Shown: piece by piece, positions 34,316 to 43,644 of the stretch
How positions within the stretch are numbered: position 1 is the stretch's first letter
How the letters are laid out: the number at the start of each line of letters is the position of its first letter
Assembly: GCA_021775415.1 (NCBI GenBank)
Contig: JAJFHV010000008.1
Coordinates: 124,001-188,000, forward strand
Length of the DNA: 64,000 bases
Source of the DNA: Hyphomicrobiales bacterium
GTDB taxonomy: Bacteria > Pseudomonadota > Alphaproteobacteria > Rhizobiales > Rhizobiaceae
Reading direction: 5' to 3'
Translations under genes and position numbers: made by a program
Notes under the pieces: model-generated
The model's database searches: none
Seen by the model: only the letters and a program-made list of their open reading frames with translations
Told to the model about the DNA's origin: nothing

Positions 34316-36112
34316 CTAAAACGCTTCCGCATCCAGTGCCATCATAGAAGCAGAGCCGCTTTCAATACGGGCAAGATGGGCGGTGCTTTCCGGCATAATG
34401 CGATCCATGAAATAAAGTGCGGTTGCAAGTTTGCTCTCGTGGAATTGTTCCTTGCCGTTTGCGCCTTCTTTCAGGAGGGCTTGCGATTTTTCCGCCATCA
34501 TCCCCCACATATATCCAAGCGCTACGAGGCCGAACAAATGCAGATAATCCATTGAGGCAGCACCCGCATCATTGGGGTTTTTCAAGCCATTCTGCATCAA
34601 CCACATGGTTGCAGCCTCGAGATCCTTGACCCCCTGGCGCAATGGCTTGGTGTAAACCTGCATTGCCTCATTTTCCATATGGTTTTTTGTGAAGCCATTC
34701 ACCTCTTCGAGGAACGCCCGCATCGCCCGACCACCCTCACGTGGCAGTTTTCGCCCGACCAGATCAAGCGCCTGAATACCATTGGCGCCTTCGTAAATCT
34801 GAGCAATTCGGGCATCACGGACAAACTGCTCCATACCCGATTCCTTGATGTAGCCGTGGCCGCCAAATATCTGCTGGGCGTTTACGGTATTCTCAAATCC
34901 CTTGTCAGTGAGCACGCCTTTGACGATTGGCGTCAATAACCCCATCAAATCGTCGGCTGCCTGTCGATCTTCATCAGAACCTGAACGATGAGAGATGTCG
35001 CCCTTCAAAGCCGTCCACAACATCAATGCGCGGCCAGCCTCGTTGAATGCCTTGATGTTCATCAACATGCGCCGAACATCAGGGTGAACAATAATCGGAT
35101 CGGCTTTCTTGTCTGGTTCAGCGGGGCCGGTTAGTGCCCGACCTTGGGTGCGCTCTTTCGCATAGATCAATGCATTTTGATAAGCTGCTTCTGAAATCGC
35201 CAGTCCCTGAAGTCCAACAGCAAGGCGTGCTTCGTTCATCATGATGAACATCGCCTTGAGGCCCTTGTTTTCTTCACCGATCAGATATCCGGTTGCGGCA
35301 TCATAATTGAGCACACAAGTGGCATTTGCATGGATACCCATTTTTTCCTCAATGGAACCACAGGCAACACCATTACGTTCGCCGGGCGTGCCATCATCCT
35401 TGGGCATGAGTTTTGGAACAATGAAAAGCGAGATGCCCTTGGTACCTTCTGGCGCACCCTCTATGCGGGCGAGAACCAGGTGAATAATGTTTTCAGACAG
35501 ATCATGTTCACCAGCCGAAATGAAAATTTTCTGGCCAGAGATTTTGTAACTGCCATTCTTTTGTGGTTCAGCCTTTGTCCGCAAAAGACCAAGATCGGTT
35601 CCACAATGGGGTTCAGTCAGATTCATGGTGCCAGTCCAGGCACCTTCTATCATCTTTGGTAGATAGGTTTGCTTTAGCTCTGGTGAGCCGTGAACCTGGA
35701 TAGCGGCAATTGCACCCTGGGTCAGACCCGGATACATGGAAAATGCCTGATTTGAAGCGGAAAGATACTCACCGACCGCCGAATGAAGCGTATATGGCAG
35801 TCCCTGACCACCAAATTCCGGGTCAGCAGAAAGCCCCATCCAGCCGCCTTCGCGGTATGCCTGATAGGCTTCCTTGAAGCCCTTGGGGGTTGTGACCGAT
35901 CCGTCCTCATGACGGGTACATCCTTCCTGATCTCCAGACAGATTGATTGGCTGCAAGACTTCTTCACAGAGTTTTGCTGCCTCACCAAGAATGGCCTCGA
36001 TCAGATCAGGCGTGGCTTCTTCAAATCCTGGCAAATTGTTGTAGCGTTCAATGTTCAGGACCTGGTTCAAGACATACAGCGTGTCTTCTACGGGGGCAGA
36101 GTAACTTGGCAT
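34316..36112 (-). CDS. Acyl-CoA dehydrogenase, long 598-residue class
   Basis: FAD enzyme for the first step of beta-oxidation. The chain is about 200 residues longer than classic acyl-CoA dehydrogenases because of N-terminal and C-terminal extensions, as in the DmdC/AcdA-like group. Landmarks: [35 protein letters not shown] at the flavin, [24 protein letters not shown] and [18 protein letters not shown], which includes the likely catalytic Glu. It is the first gene after a 212-base promoter region that holds the palindrome at 36204-36219. Substrate chain length cannot be told. Confidence 0.93.
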   Translation of the reverse strand: MPSYSAPVEDTLYVLNQVLNIERYNNLPGFEEATPDLIEAILGEAAKLCEEVLQPINLSGDQEGCTRHEDGSVTTPKGFKEAYQAYREGGWMGLSADPEFGGQGLPYTLHSAVGEYLSASNQAFSMYPGLTQGAIAAIQVHGSPELKQTYLPKMIEGAWTGTMNLTEPHCGTDLGLLRTKAEPQKNGSYKISGQKIFISAGEHDLSENIIHLVLARIEGAPEGTKGISLFIVPKLMPKDDGTPGERNGVACGSIEEKMGIHANATCVLNYDAATGYLIGEENKGLKAMFIMMNEARLAVGLQGLAISEAAYQNALIYAKERTQGRALTGPAEPDKKADPIIVHPDVRRMLMNIKAFNEAGRALMLWTALKGDISHRSGSDEDRQAADDLMGLLTPIVKGVLTDKGFENTVNAQQIFGGHGYIKESGMEQFVRDARIAQIYEGANGIQALDLVGRKLPREGGRAMRAFLEEVNGFTKNHMENEAMQVYTKPLRQGVKDLEAATMWLMQNGLKNPNDAGAASMDYLHLFGLVALGYMWGMMAEKSQALLKEGANGKEQFHESKLATALYFMDRIMPESTAHLARIESGSASMMALDAEAF

Positions 36113-36203
36113 CTGAATTCCTCGTCTGAATCAACTTTTATCCGCAATACGCGGTTTATTGATCGATATGAGTCCGGACTAGCGGATTGGCGCTACACAA
36201 ATA

Positions 36204-36219
36204 TTTACGTTTGCGTAAA
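36204..36219. promoter_or_regulatory. Candidate MerR-family operator, TTTACG-N4-CGTAAA
   Basis: A perfect inverted repeat, TTTACG and CGTAAA around TTTG, lies 92 bases upstream of the acyl-CoA dehydrogenase start and about 106 bases after the stop of the MerR-type regulator gene. Spaced inverted repeats of this size inside the promoter are typical MerR-family targets. Use by the neighbouring regulator is inferred. Confidence 0.5.
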
Positions 36220-36324
36220 CGTCAATTATGAAAACATAATAGCTCCACGCAACTATTCAATCCAAAATTGATCACAAAGAAAAGAGAAATTGTGTCAGAG
36301 CTAAAACTGGTGGGTAGAAAACAA

Positions 36325-36783
36325 TCAATTCGCAGATTTTACAAAATCTTTGACGGAAAACAGAATCGTATTCAGATCTTCAATTGAACGCTCGGTTTCT
36401 TCTTTTTGCAGCTTAAGTTTTTCAAGCTGGGCCTCGCATTTCCTGCGAACAACGCAAAAATGCTCCGAATCCTGCTCATTATTGTCATAAATCTCGAGCA
36501 AGTCCTGAATATCAACGAGGGAAAATCCAACGCCTTTGGCAATCAGGATAGCCCGAAGACGCGCCCGATCCCGTCTCGAATACAAACGTGTCAGTCCGGA
36601 ACGCTGCGGACTGATCATCCCGCGATCTTCATAAAACCTCAAAGTACGAAGCGTAACGTTGAACTCACTGGCGAGATCGCCAATTCGATAAACCTCTTTC
36701 TCACCATGACTGTCGCCATAGTTCAGACCGGCGCTGCCAATCGCATGATTTATAATTGTTCGTACTGTGGTGTCGCTCGTCAT
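36325..36783 (-). CDS. MerR family transcriptional regulator, probable regulator of the fatty-acid operon
   Basis: A 152-residue regulator starting at ATG 36783 (the frame to 36816 is less likely). After a 30-residue N-terminal extension comes the MerR winged helix: EVYRIGDLASEFNVTLRTLRFYEDRGMISPQ is the recognisable region, followed by RLYSRRDRARLRAI. A long C-terminal coiled coil (LEKLKLQKEETERSIEDL) forms the dimer. Two Cys (FCVVRRKC) are present, but the metal-binding pattern of MerR/CueR is absent, so an acyl-CoA or small-molecule effector is more likely. It precedes the acyl-CoA dehydrogenase gene on the same strand. Confidence 0.88.
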   Translation of the reverse strand: MTSDTTVRTIINHAIGSAGLNYGDSHGEKEVYRIGDLASEFNVTLRTLRFYEDRGMISPQRSGLTRLYSRRDRARLRAILIAKGVGFSLVDIQDLLEIYDNNEQDSEHFCVVRRKCEAQLEKLKLQKEETERSIEDLNTILFSVKDFVKSAN

Positions 36784-36948
36784 TAGACAAACCCCGTTAT
36801 TGTTGATGTGTGCCAATTTTGGCTGCGGCTACTGCGGGGCACCGCAGAGATAGCACAATCTGGCAAAATGGCACAAGTCTGACATACCTGTTGAGGTGTT
36901 TTAAAACTACTATTTATGTGAATTTCTTCCAAATGTGTACTCAAATAA

Positions 36949-37035
36949 TTAACAGCATCTTTAACGAATTCACCACCAGTTAACGCATTGTTTACCCTGT
37001 TTTGTGAAAGCTGTCACAGGCGGCACTTGAGATTC
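36949..37035 (+). promoter_or_regulatory. Cell-cycle-like promoter elements before podJ: three TTAAC half-sites and a GANTC site
   Basis: TTAACA at 36949, TTAACG at 36961 and TTAACG at 36980 are direct CtrA-like half-sites with irregular spacing (the first two are TTAA-N8-TTAA, one base off consensus). A GATTC (CcrM target GANTC) lies at 37031-37035. The remaining region 36784-37088 shows only a small hairpin, TGCGG and CCGCA near 36830-36850. Confidence 0.35.
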
Positions 37036-37088
37036 TATCGAAATCCCCAATCCGCAGAAACCATTTACGTGGGCCCGAGTAGTTATTC

Positions 37089-40000
37089 ATGCGCAGAGTG
37101 CGATCACAATTGGACAATCTGGCTTCGCAGCCAAACGCCTCCCATTCAGGGCATGCGAACGCACAACAGGTGCCGGTTGGCAATAATCGTCAAACCAGCG
37201 AAGTGCAGCGCAGACTGGAAGGTATGGGCATCCATCCGGGCGGTCACTCTTCACCTGCTTATGGTGAATACCCAATGATGCCTCAGCAATACCAATCGAT
37301 GCATCCATATTATCCCGATCACGCACCATCACACCCAATGGCCCAGCCTGTCCCAATGGCACCAATGGCTGCAATGCATGTGGCACCACCACACCAAGGT
37401 GGCGTTGAACTTGATAACATCAAGGCGAGCCTTGACCGGCTGACCGGCAAACTACAGGGCATTGTACAGTCGCAGACTGCAGCCGCAGAGCGCCCGGTAA
37501 CGAACACTGTAGAAAATGCTGACGTTGCAAAACAATTCGACCGGATTGTTGGAGAGCTTTCATGGTTGCGTGCAACCGTTACCAATTTGGCTGAAACAAA
37601 CCCAAGTCAGCACAATCTTGATGGCCTGCATCATGTTATTGACGCAAATTACAATACGCTTTGTGAGCAGGTTGGACGGATCGCTGACTCGAACGTGGAT
37701 CCCCTGAGTTTCGCGCAGGCAGTAGAATCCAGCCACAGCGAACTCTCGCAGCAGATTGAAGCCATCCAACAGGCATTAGCTGGCGGTTCCATGAACTCCA
37801 ACAGCCCGCCACAGGATTTTTCAAGTCTCGAAGCGCGGCTCGAGGAAATCACACGGGCGGTGATGGCGCTTTCCGCGAGTGGCTCGGGTAATGACAATAA
37901 TTCGAACGATGGGCTTGAACGCATAGAAGCAAGGCTTTCAGATCTCGCAAACACCGTAGACACATTCGTCGCTGACGCTGTTACCACATCAGCAGACCAA
38001 ACAAGTCCGGTGATATCCGGAATGCTTGGAGAACTTCAAGCCGGCCTGGCAGCAATTGATTCGCGAATTTCAACTATTGGACCGGCGTCTGAGGGTATTT
38101 TGGACGGTATGGCGGCCCAATTAAACAGGCTTTCGGAAAAACTGGACAATGTTGGCGTTGCCTCAACTAACTCCGATGATCCAACAAACTCTACCGTTGA
38201 CGGCGCCCTAATCGGTCGCCTGGATCAACTGGTAGAGCGTGTGGAGGCGCTGAGCTCCGGCGCGGTCGACCCAACTGCAATGGTGGCAATCGAAAGCCAA
38301 CTCGACCGCTTGGGGGGCGAAATTGAAACGCTGCGCGGCAGCCTGGCAAACAATGGGCAACCAACGGGTGATGATACATTTGCAAATGCGGTTCTTGAAC
38401 ATCTGCAACACATTACCAACCGTGTCGATCAGCTCGATTCTGCTGGCGGTGGTTCAGGTAGTGACGCAGTACTTGCATCCCTTGAAGAACAAATTTCTAC
38501 CATTGCCAGCCAGTTAAGCAGCGTTGAGACACCTACACTTTCTCTTGGTCCGATTGAGGAGCGGTTGGGCGGCATTGAACAGCAACTTGGAGCCAGCCGC
38601 GATATTGCAATCGAGATTGCAACGCAAGTGGCGGAAGACGCGGTCACAAAGACCGTAAGTGCGCTGCCGCAAACTCCAGAAGGCGCTCCAACGGTTGATA
38701 CAGAAGCGATCAATGCTCTTGCAGAAGACTTACGGACGCTCAATGCCCACACACAAGATGTCAATTCAAACAGCCTTCAAACATTTGATGCTGTTCGCGG
38801 TAGCCTTGAGGGGATTGTCGACCGTCTGAACAAGATCGAGACGCAGTTCAGCGGGCAGCAAATGGTTGGCCAACCAGATCAAACCACTCCAAACCACGAG
38901 TTTGTTGACCAACAGCAGAATATGTATGGCGAAGACACGTTGCCAGAACCACTACCGGAAGTAGAAGCCCCCGATCTTTCGATGCATGAGGTGCCAGAGG
39001 CTACAGTTGAAGCGCCTCTCCAGCATGATGACACTCCAATTGAACCAGGCTCTGGGGCACCGGACCTTGCCGCACTGGTGAGACAGACCAACCAACGCCG
39101 CCGTGAAACACCGACATCCGAGGAAGCGTCTCCGGGAACAGATTTCATAGCGGCAGCCCGCCGCGCCGCTCAAGCCGCTGCGGCAGAAGCTGAATCGGTT
39201 CAAAGTGAAGTGGCAGAAACATCCAAGAAATCCGGTTTGAAAAACATCCCGGGATTTTTCAGGAAACGCAAGAAAGTCCTGGTGATCGCCGCTGCGGCGG
39301 TGTTGATGATCGCAGTTGCAATACCACTTGCCAGCCGATTTGCAGGTCGCGGTGATGCAAGGGTTTCTTCCGCTCCCGCACCAGTGGTCGCAATTGAGCC
39401 GACGACTTTGACCGAACAGAGCAAAGTAAATGAGCAAAAGCCGGAGATTGCCGACCTCGAAGACATCGACAACCAGTCAGTCATCCCCTCAGTTCACAGT
39501 GAGCTGGTAACGCCAGCACCGACCGTAATGCAGGAAAGCAATCCTGTGGAACAGCCACAGATGGCCAATTCCAGCGATGAAAATTTGCCGGCTGCCGCTG
39601 AGACTTCCGAGAACGCAACAGAATTCAAACTTAACCGTGAAATCAATGTGGGTTCTGATGCGCTGAAGCAATCAGCCATGAGCGGCGACCCAACTGCACT
39701 GTTTGAAATTGGCCGACGCTACACCGACGGTGCCGGCGTTGAACGTGATTTGAATGAAGCAGCCAAATGGTATGAACAATCCGCGAAGCTAGGATTTGCA
39801 CCAGCGCAATACCGGATTGGCAATTTTTACGAAAAGGGTCACGGCCTCCAACAGGATGCCACCATGGCAGCCGAGTGGTATGAAAAGGCAGCGAATGCGG
39901 GCAATGTGATTGCAATGCACAATCTGGCCGTTTTGCATGCAGAAGGAAAACTTGGCAGTGAGCCGGATATGGTTCGTGCATTTGAATGGTTCAGGAAAGC

Positions 40001-40493
40001 GGCTGAATATGGTGTGCGCGACAGCCAGGTAAACGTGGGCATATTTTACACCAACGGAGTGGGCTCAGCCGAGCAAAACCTGGCCGAGGCTTACAAGTGG
40101 TTTGCTGTTGCCGCAAAGGCCGGCGATTCTGATGCATCAGGCAAACGCGATGTGATTGCAAATGCAATGCGGCCGGATCAACTGGAACAGGCGCGCGCCG
40201 AAACAGAGTTATGGAAACCCAAGACACCGGACAAAAATGCCAACACGGTCACCGTACCGGACAGCTGGAAGGACATTGAGCCGAAAACGACAGCTGCAAC
40301 GTCGGAACAGGAAATGCTCCAAAAAGCCCAGGTATTGCTTACCAAGCTCGGATTCGACCCAGGCCCAGCTGATGGTTTGATGGGTAGCAAAACCCGCAAT
40401 GCAATTATGGCATTCCAGCAGCGCAGCGGCATGCCGGTTGATGGTGAATTCACTCCCAAACTACTCGATGCTCTCAGCGCAGTTTCCATCTGA
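37089..40493 (+). CDS. podJ: PodJ-like polarity/localisation factor (coiled coil, TM, Sel1 repeats, peptidoglycan-binding domain)
   Basis: A 1134-residue protein with the PodJ plan. Residues 1-100 are Pro/Gln/His-rich, about 100-620 carry repeated LxxIxxQLxxL-type coiled coils, then an acidic Pro-rich linker, a basic patch and one membrane helix at about 729-749 (VLVIAAAAVLMIAVAIPLA). Periplasmic Sel1-like repeats run from about 855 to 1020 (ALFEIGRRYTDGAGV, AQYRIGNFYEKGHGL, AMHNLAVLHAEGKLG and SQVNVGIFYTNGVGS), and a PG_binding_1 domain from about 1070 to 1132 (LTKLGFDPGPADGLMG). PodJ organises the pole and recruits kinases of the PleC family. A stop codon lies two codons upstream of ATG 37089, so the N-terminus cannot extend further; the SPOR-like EAARRAGMSVGEWL block common at the start of rhizobial PodJ is missing. 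Confidence 0.85.
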   Translation: MRRVRSQLDNLASQPNASHSGHANAQQVPVGNNRQTSEVQRRLEGMGIHPGGHSSPAYGEYPMMPQQYQSMHPYYPDHAPSHPMAQPVPMAPMAAMHVAPPHQGGVELDNIKASLDRLTGKLQGIVQSQTAAAERPVTNTVENADVAKQFDRIVGELSWLRATVTNLAETNPSQHNLDGLHHVIDANYNTLCEQVGRIADSNVDPLSFAQAVESSHSELSQQIEAIQQALAGGSMNSNSPPQDFSSLEARLEEITRAVMALSASGSGNDNNSNDGLERIEARLSDLANTVDTFVADAVTTSADQTSPVISGMLGELQAGLAAIDSRISTIGPASEGILDGMAAQLNRLSEKLDNVGVASTNSDDPTNSTVDGALIGRLDQLVERVEALSSGAVDPTAMVAIESQLDRLGGEIETLRGSLANNGQPTGDDTFANAVLEHLQHITNRVDQLDSAGGGSGSDAVLASLEEQISTIASQLSSVETPTLSLGPIEERLGGIEQQLGASRDIAIEIATQVAEDAVTKTVSALPQTPEGAPTVDTEAINALAEDLRTLNAHTQDVNSNSLQTFDAVRGSLEGIVDRLNKIETQFSGQQMVGQPDQTTPNHEFVDQQQNMYGEDTLPEPLPEVEAPDLSMHEVPEATVEAPLQHDDTPIEPGSGAPDLAALVRQTNQRRRETPTSEEASPGTDFIAAARRAAQAAAAEAESVQSEVAETSKKSGLKNIPGFFRKRKKVLVIAAAAVLMIAVAIPLASRFAGRGDARVSSAPAPVVAIEPTTLTEQSKVNEQKPEIADLEDIDNQSVIPSVHSELVTPAPTVMQESNPVEQPQMANSSDENLPAAAETSENATEFKLNREINVGSDALKQSAMSGDPTALFEIGRRYTDGAGVERDLNEAAKWYEQSAKLGFAPAQYRIGNFYEKGHGLQQDATMAAEWYEKAANAGNVIAMHNLAVLHAEGKLGSEPDMVRAFEWFRKAAEYGVRDSQVNVGIFYTNGVGSAEQNLAEAYKWFAVAAKAGDSDASGKRDVIANAMRPDQLEQARAETELWKPKTPDKNANTVTVPDSWKDIEPKTTAATSEQEMLQKAQVLLTKLGFDPGPADGLMGSKTRNAIMAFQQRSGMPVDGEFTPKLLDALSAVSI

Positions 40494-40729
40494 CAGCCTA
40501 CATACATTTCGAGAATCTAATGCAGCAAAACAGGCACGACCTGGGTATAAACTCGACTTGAGTCACAAAATCTCACCTGTAACCCTATTTAGTGACCATT
40601 CTTGGAATTGTCGCATTGACATGACGCAGGTGGGGGCGCAATAAGCCCGAAAGTAGGCTAACCGGATGTCAAAACCGGCTTTTGACCCCGTTTTTACCTA
40701 CAGCCCCTTTTGTTTTCCTGCCGTAGGGG

Positions 40730-41668
40730 ATGCCCGTGAGCATCTATCTTCCAATCGCGGAAATGTCCGTAAACATTTTCATCCTTTTCGGGATGGGTGC
40801 AGCCGTTGGATTTCTATCCGGCATGTTTGGGGTCGGTGGCGGATTTTTGATGACGCCGCTGCTGATCTTTTACAATATTCCTCCAGCCGTTGCAGTTGCA
40901 ACCGAAGCAAACCAGATTGTTGCTTCCTCGTTTTCTGGCGCACTTGCTCACCTTCGAAAAGGCACTGTGGATGTGAAGCTTGGCATTATGCTGCTTTGTG
41001 GCGGCCTTGTTGGTGCTACCTTCGGCGTTTACATATTTTCCTTTTTAAGAAGCGCCGGCCAACTCGATTTGATCATTTCAGTTCTTTATGTCGTATTCCT
41101 TGGATCAATCGGCACGTTGATGACGATTGAGAGCCTTAACGCCATTAAAAAATCCCGGGCGGGCAATGCTCCGCCTGCAAGAAAACCCGGCCAGCACAAC
41201 TGGATCCACGGCCTTCCGTTCAAAATGCGGTTTCGAAAATCCAAAATCTACTTAAGTGCAATACCCGTCGTGACACTTGGTGTCCTGGTTGGGTTGCTGG
41301 CAGCCATCATGGGTGTTGGCGGCGGCTTCATTATGGTGCCGGCAATGATCTATCTTTTGCGGGTACCGACCAATGTCGTCATTGGAACTTCTTTGTTCCA
41401 GATTATTTTTGTGACCGCCTATACAACCATCATTCAGTCCACCACCAACCAGACTGTAGATATCGTGCTCGCCGTTATCCTGATGGTCGGCGGTGTTATC
41501 GGTGCACAATTTGGCGCAGCCGCCGGGCACAAACTCAAAGGCGAACAACTGCGCGCCCTTCTCGGCCTGCTGGTACTGGCGATTTGTCTGCGCCTTGCTT
41601 ACGATCTTGTAATAACGCCGGATGATCTATTCACCACTATCAGTTCATTTGGTGAGGGGGGCGAGTAA
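40730..41668 (+). CDS. TauE/SafE family (TSUP) transporter
   Basis: A 312-residue membrane protein with about eight helices in two halves, each with the family's glycine motif: FLSGMFGVGGGFLMTPLL and LLAAIMGVGGGFIMVPAM. TauE/SafE proteins are thought to export sulfite, sulfoacetate or other sulfur-containing anions. A stop just precedes GTG 41669 of the TIGR02186 gene; the two genes occur together in many alphaproteobacteria and likely act as one unit. ATG 40730 is used; a Met at residue 12 is an alternative. Confidence 0.9.
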   Translation: MPVSIYLPIAEMSVNIFILFGMGAAVGFLSGMFGVGGGFLMTPLLIFYNIPPAVAVATEANQIVASSFSGALAHLRKGTVDVKLGIMLLCGGLVGATFGVYIFSFLRSAGQLDLIISVLYVVFLGSIGTLMTIESLNAIKKSRAGNAPPARKPGQHNWIHGLPFKMRFRKSKIYLSAIPVVTLGVLVGLLAAIMGVGGGFIMVPAMIYLLRVPTNVVIGTSLFQIIFVTAYTTIIQSTTNQTVDIVLAVILMVGGVIGAQFGAAAGHKLKGEQLRALLGLLVLAICLRLAYDLVITPDDLFTTISSFGEGGE

Positions 41669-42451
41669 GTGCGATCGATGACACTCTTCACCGCGATTGT
41701 CGGCATGGTACTGATTGCTGCTACAATGACAGCGCGAGCGGAATCGCTCCAGATGGGCGTGTCGGTGGATGTGGTTCCTGTTGGTTCGGATTTTGATGGA
41801 ACTGATATTGTCGTGTTTGGATCAATTGAAGGGGCCGATGACGTTTCTCTAAAGCTTGGCCAATATCAGGTTGTGGTGACCGTATTGGGCGCTGAAGAAG
41901 ATACAATTGTGCGGCAAAAGGAGCGTATATTCGGAATTTGGATCAACCGAAAATCAAGACGATATACCGACATTCCATCTTTCTACTCGACTATATCACG
42001 GCTTCCACTCGAGAAAATCGCAGAGAAGGCAACCTTGCGAGAAAACGGGATAGGCGCTCAAAATTTGAGTATGAATCTCGCATCTCAAGGAACGATCACA
42101 TCAATTCTGCCTGCACCACAATTTGTTGAAGCTTTGCGCAGAATACGTCACGAGGAAGGTTTGTATTCCGACAATCCTACCAACCTCAAGCAGTTGAGTC
42201 CTACCCTTTTCAGGGCCGGAGTCTATCTTCCACCAAATGTTCCGATCGGCAGGCATCAAGTGGTGGCTCACTTGTTTAAAAATGGCGAACTGCTGACCCA
42301 GTCAAAATCCAGTTTTAGAATTCAAAAAGTGGGATTTGAACGCTGGATGTATGATTTTGCGCATCAAAATGGCTTGTTATATGGTATAATGGCAGTCTTT
42401 ATCGCCATCGCGACCGGCTGGACTGCCAACGCACTATTCCGGAAACGCTGA
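41669..42451 (+). CDS. TIGR02186 family membrane protein, partner of TauE/SafE transporter
   Basis: A 260-residue protein starting at GTG 41669, directly after the transporter stop (ATG 41678 is possible). The signal sequence TLFTAIVGMVLIAATMTARAES is followed by a beta-rich periplasmic domain and a C-terminal membrane helix (GLLYGIMAVFIAIATGWTANALF) with a short basic tail. This layout fits TIGR02186, an alphaproteobacterial family of unknown function found beside TSUP transporters. Likely an accessory subunit facing the periplasm (inference). Confidence 0.87.
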   Translation: MRSMTLFTAIVGMVLIAATMTARAESLQMGVSVDVVPVGSDFDGTDIVVFGSIEGADDVSLKLGQYQVVVTVLGAEEDTIVRQKERIFGIWINRKSRRYTDIPSFYSTISRLPLEKIAEKATLRENGIGAQNLSMNLASQGTITSILPAPQFVEALRRIRHEEGLYSDNPTNLKQLSPTLFRAGVYLPPNVPIGRHQVVAHLFKNGELLTQSKSSFRIQKVGFERWMYDFAHQNGLLYGIMAVFIAIATGWTANALFRKR

Positions 42452-42916
42452 ATGAGCACGAGAGTTCTAGACAATAGGGAAAGCCAATTGATCCGGCTGG
42501 CCTGGGGACTTTCAATCCTTGGGTTTTTGCCCTTTGCCGGAATCGCATTGTCGCTGTATTTTCTGGGTAACGAGAATGGATTGTTTCATTCGCTTTTTGA
42601 CGTGTTTAAAATCTGGTCTGCGATGGTTCTTTCCTTCCTCGGCGGAATCCGGTGGGGCTTGGCAATCGCAAAAAATCCGGTACCAACCTGGGATCTTGCG
42701 ATTTGCACATTACCTCCGATTGTCGGATGGATGGCCCTGTTCCTGCCAGACTCCTACACCATTCTTGTGCTGCTGCTGACTTATTGTGCGATGGGTGCCT
42801 GGGACAGTTTTTCGATCAATGCGGGCATAGCACCTTCATGGTTTGGAAAAATCCGGGTGATGCTTACCCTCTTGGCTGCGGCTGCCCATGTCATAGTGTT
42901 TTTAGCGCTTTTCTAA
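42452..42916 (+). CDS. DUF3429 family membrane protein
   Basis: A 154-residue protein with four to five membrane helices, including LSILGFLPFAGIALSLYF, WSAMVLSFLGGIRWGLAI and VMLTLLAAAAHVIVFLAL. The FLGGIRWGLA block is the DUF3429 hallmark. It starts immediately after the TIGR02186 stop (TGA-ATG), so the three genes 40730-42916 form an operon. Function unknown. A hairpin at 42924-42947 ends the unit. Confidence 0.88.
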   Translation: MSTRVLDNRESQLIRLAWGLSILGFLPFAGIALSLYFLGNENGLFHSLFDVFKIWSAMVLSFLGGIRWGLAIAKNPVPTWDLAICTLPPIVGWMALFLPDSYTILVLLLTYCAMGAWDSFSINAGIAPSWFGKIRVMLTLLAAAAHVIVFLALF

Positions 42917-42923
42917 TTTGAGA

Positions 42924-42947
42924 TATTCGGCAAGTGCTATCCGAATA
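42924..42947. terminator. Hairpin at the DUF3429 / pdeM convergent junction
   Basis: The perfect 7-bp repeat TATTCGG and CCGAATA with a 10-base loop covers the pdeM stop codon. No poly-T follows. It can serve both converging transcripts as an end structure. Confidence 0.4.
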
Positions 42948-43644
42948 ATTGGTCGGCACCAATTTCGTAAATATTTTGAAGCCCAAGCATCCAGGCTTTG
43001 AGCGAGGTCTGTTGGAACAGGCCTTGATAGGCGGGGTCCTTGAGATCCAGACCACCTGTATAAGCGCCAAATGCCGGTAAAATCATTCGATTACCATCAC
43101 CAGCCACACAACGCCTTCGAACAGATTTTCCACGACGGCGAATTTTCGCGCATGGATGGAGGTGACCAGCAATTTCACCCGGCACAAATTCCATCAGCGG
43201 CTCGTGACGGAACATCAGTGTACCCAGATAAAGTTCCGAGGCGTGCATGCCCCCAAGACTTTCTGGCGGTGAGGGATCATGATTGCCGCAAATCCACACC
43301 CAGTCACGTCTTTTCATCATCTGCATCAGCCGGGCTCGACTGGGACCGGTCAAGCGGGTTGAGGCGCCATCGTCATGAAAACTGTCACCCAGGCTGATTA
43401 CTCTCTTGGGCTGCCATGAGGTCAATTTTTCTGCCAGATGATCGAGGGTGGCATCCGTGTCATAGGGCGGCACGAGAATGCCCCTGGTGGCAAGTGATGA
43501 GCCTTTTTCCAGATGCAAATCGGACACCACCAGCGTGTCTTCATCCGGCCAGTAAACACAGCCGGACGGGTCAATGATCAGGTGATTACCCCGAAAATCG
43601 ATATCGAGACCAGATTTGTCTTGTTTCAGTGCCAGTGCGGTCAT
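42937..43644 (-). CDS. pdeM: Ligase-associated DNA damage response endonuclease PdeM (metallophosphoesterase)
   Basis: A 235-residue calcineurin-like phosphoesterase. Metal motifs seen: VVSDLHLEKGSSLATRG, ISLGDSFHDDGAS, WICGNHDPSPP and AGHLHPCAKI. This matches PdeM (TIGR04123), found with a special ATP-dependent ligase, an exonuclease and a DEXH helicase in a four-gene DNA repair cluster. Here it overlaps the helicase gene by 4 bases (ATGA), but the ligase and exonuclease genes are not beside it. It is presumed to act on DNA ends; family evidence only. Confidence 0.92.
   Translation of the reverse strand: MTALALKQDKSGLDIDFRGNHLIIDPSGCVYWPDEDTLVVSDLHLEKGSSLATRGILVPPYDTDATLDHLAEKLTSWQPKRVISLGDSFHDDGASTRLTGPSRARLMQMMKRRDWVWICGNHDPSPPESLGGMHASELYLGTLMFRHEPLMEFVPGEIAGHLHPCAKIRRRGKSVRRRCVAGDGNRMILPAFGAYTGGLDLKDPAYQGLFQQTSLKAWMLGLQNIYEIGADQLFG

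Noticed and set aside
37089-39200. Repeated coiled-coil DNA as a possible DNA repeat or recombination hot spot
   Set aside because: The repetition is at the level of heptads in the protein; the DNA copies are too divergent.
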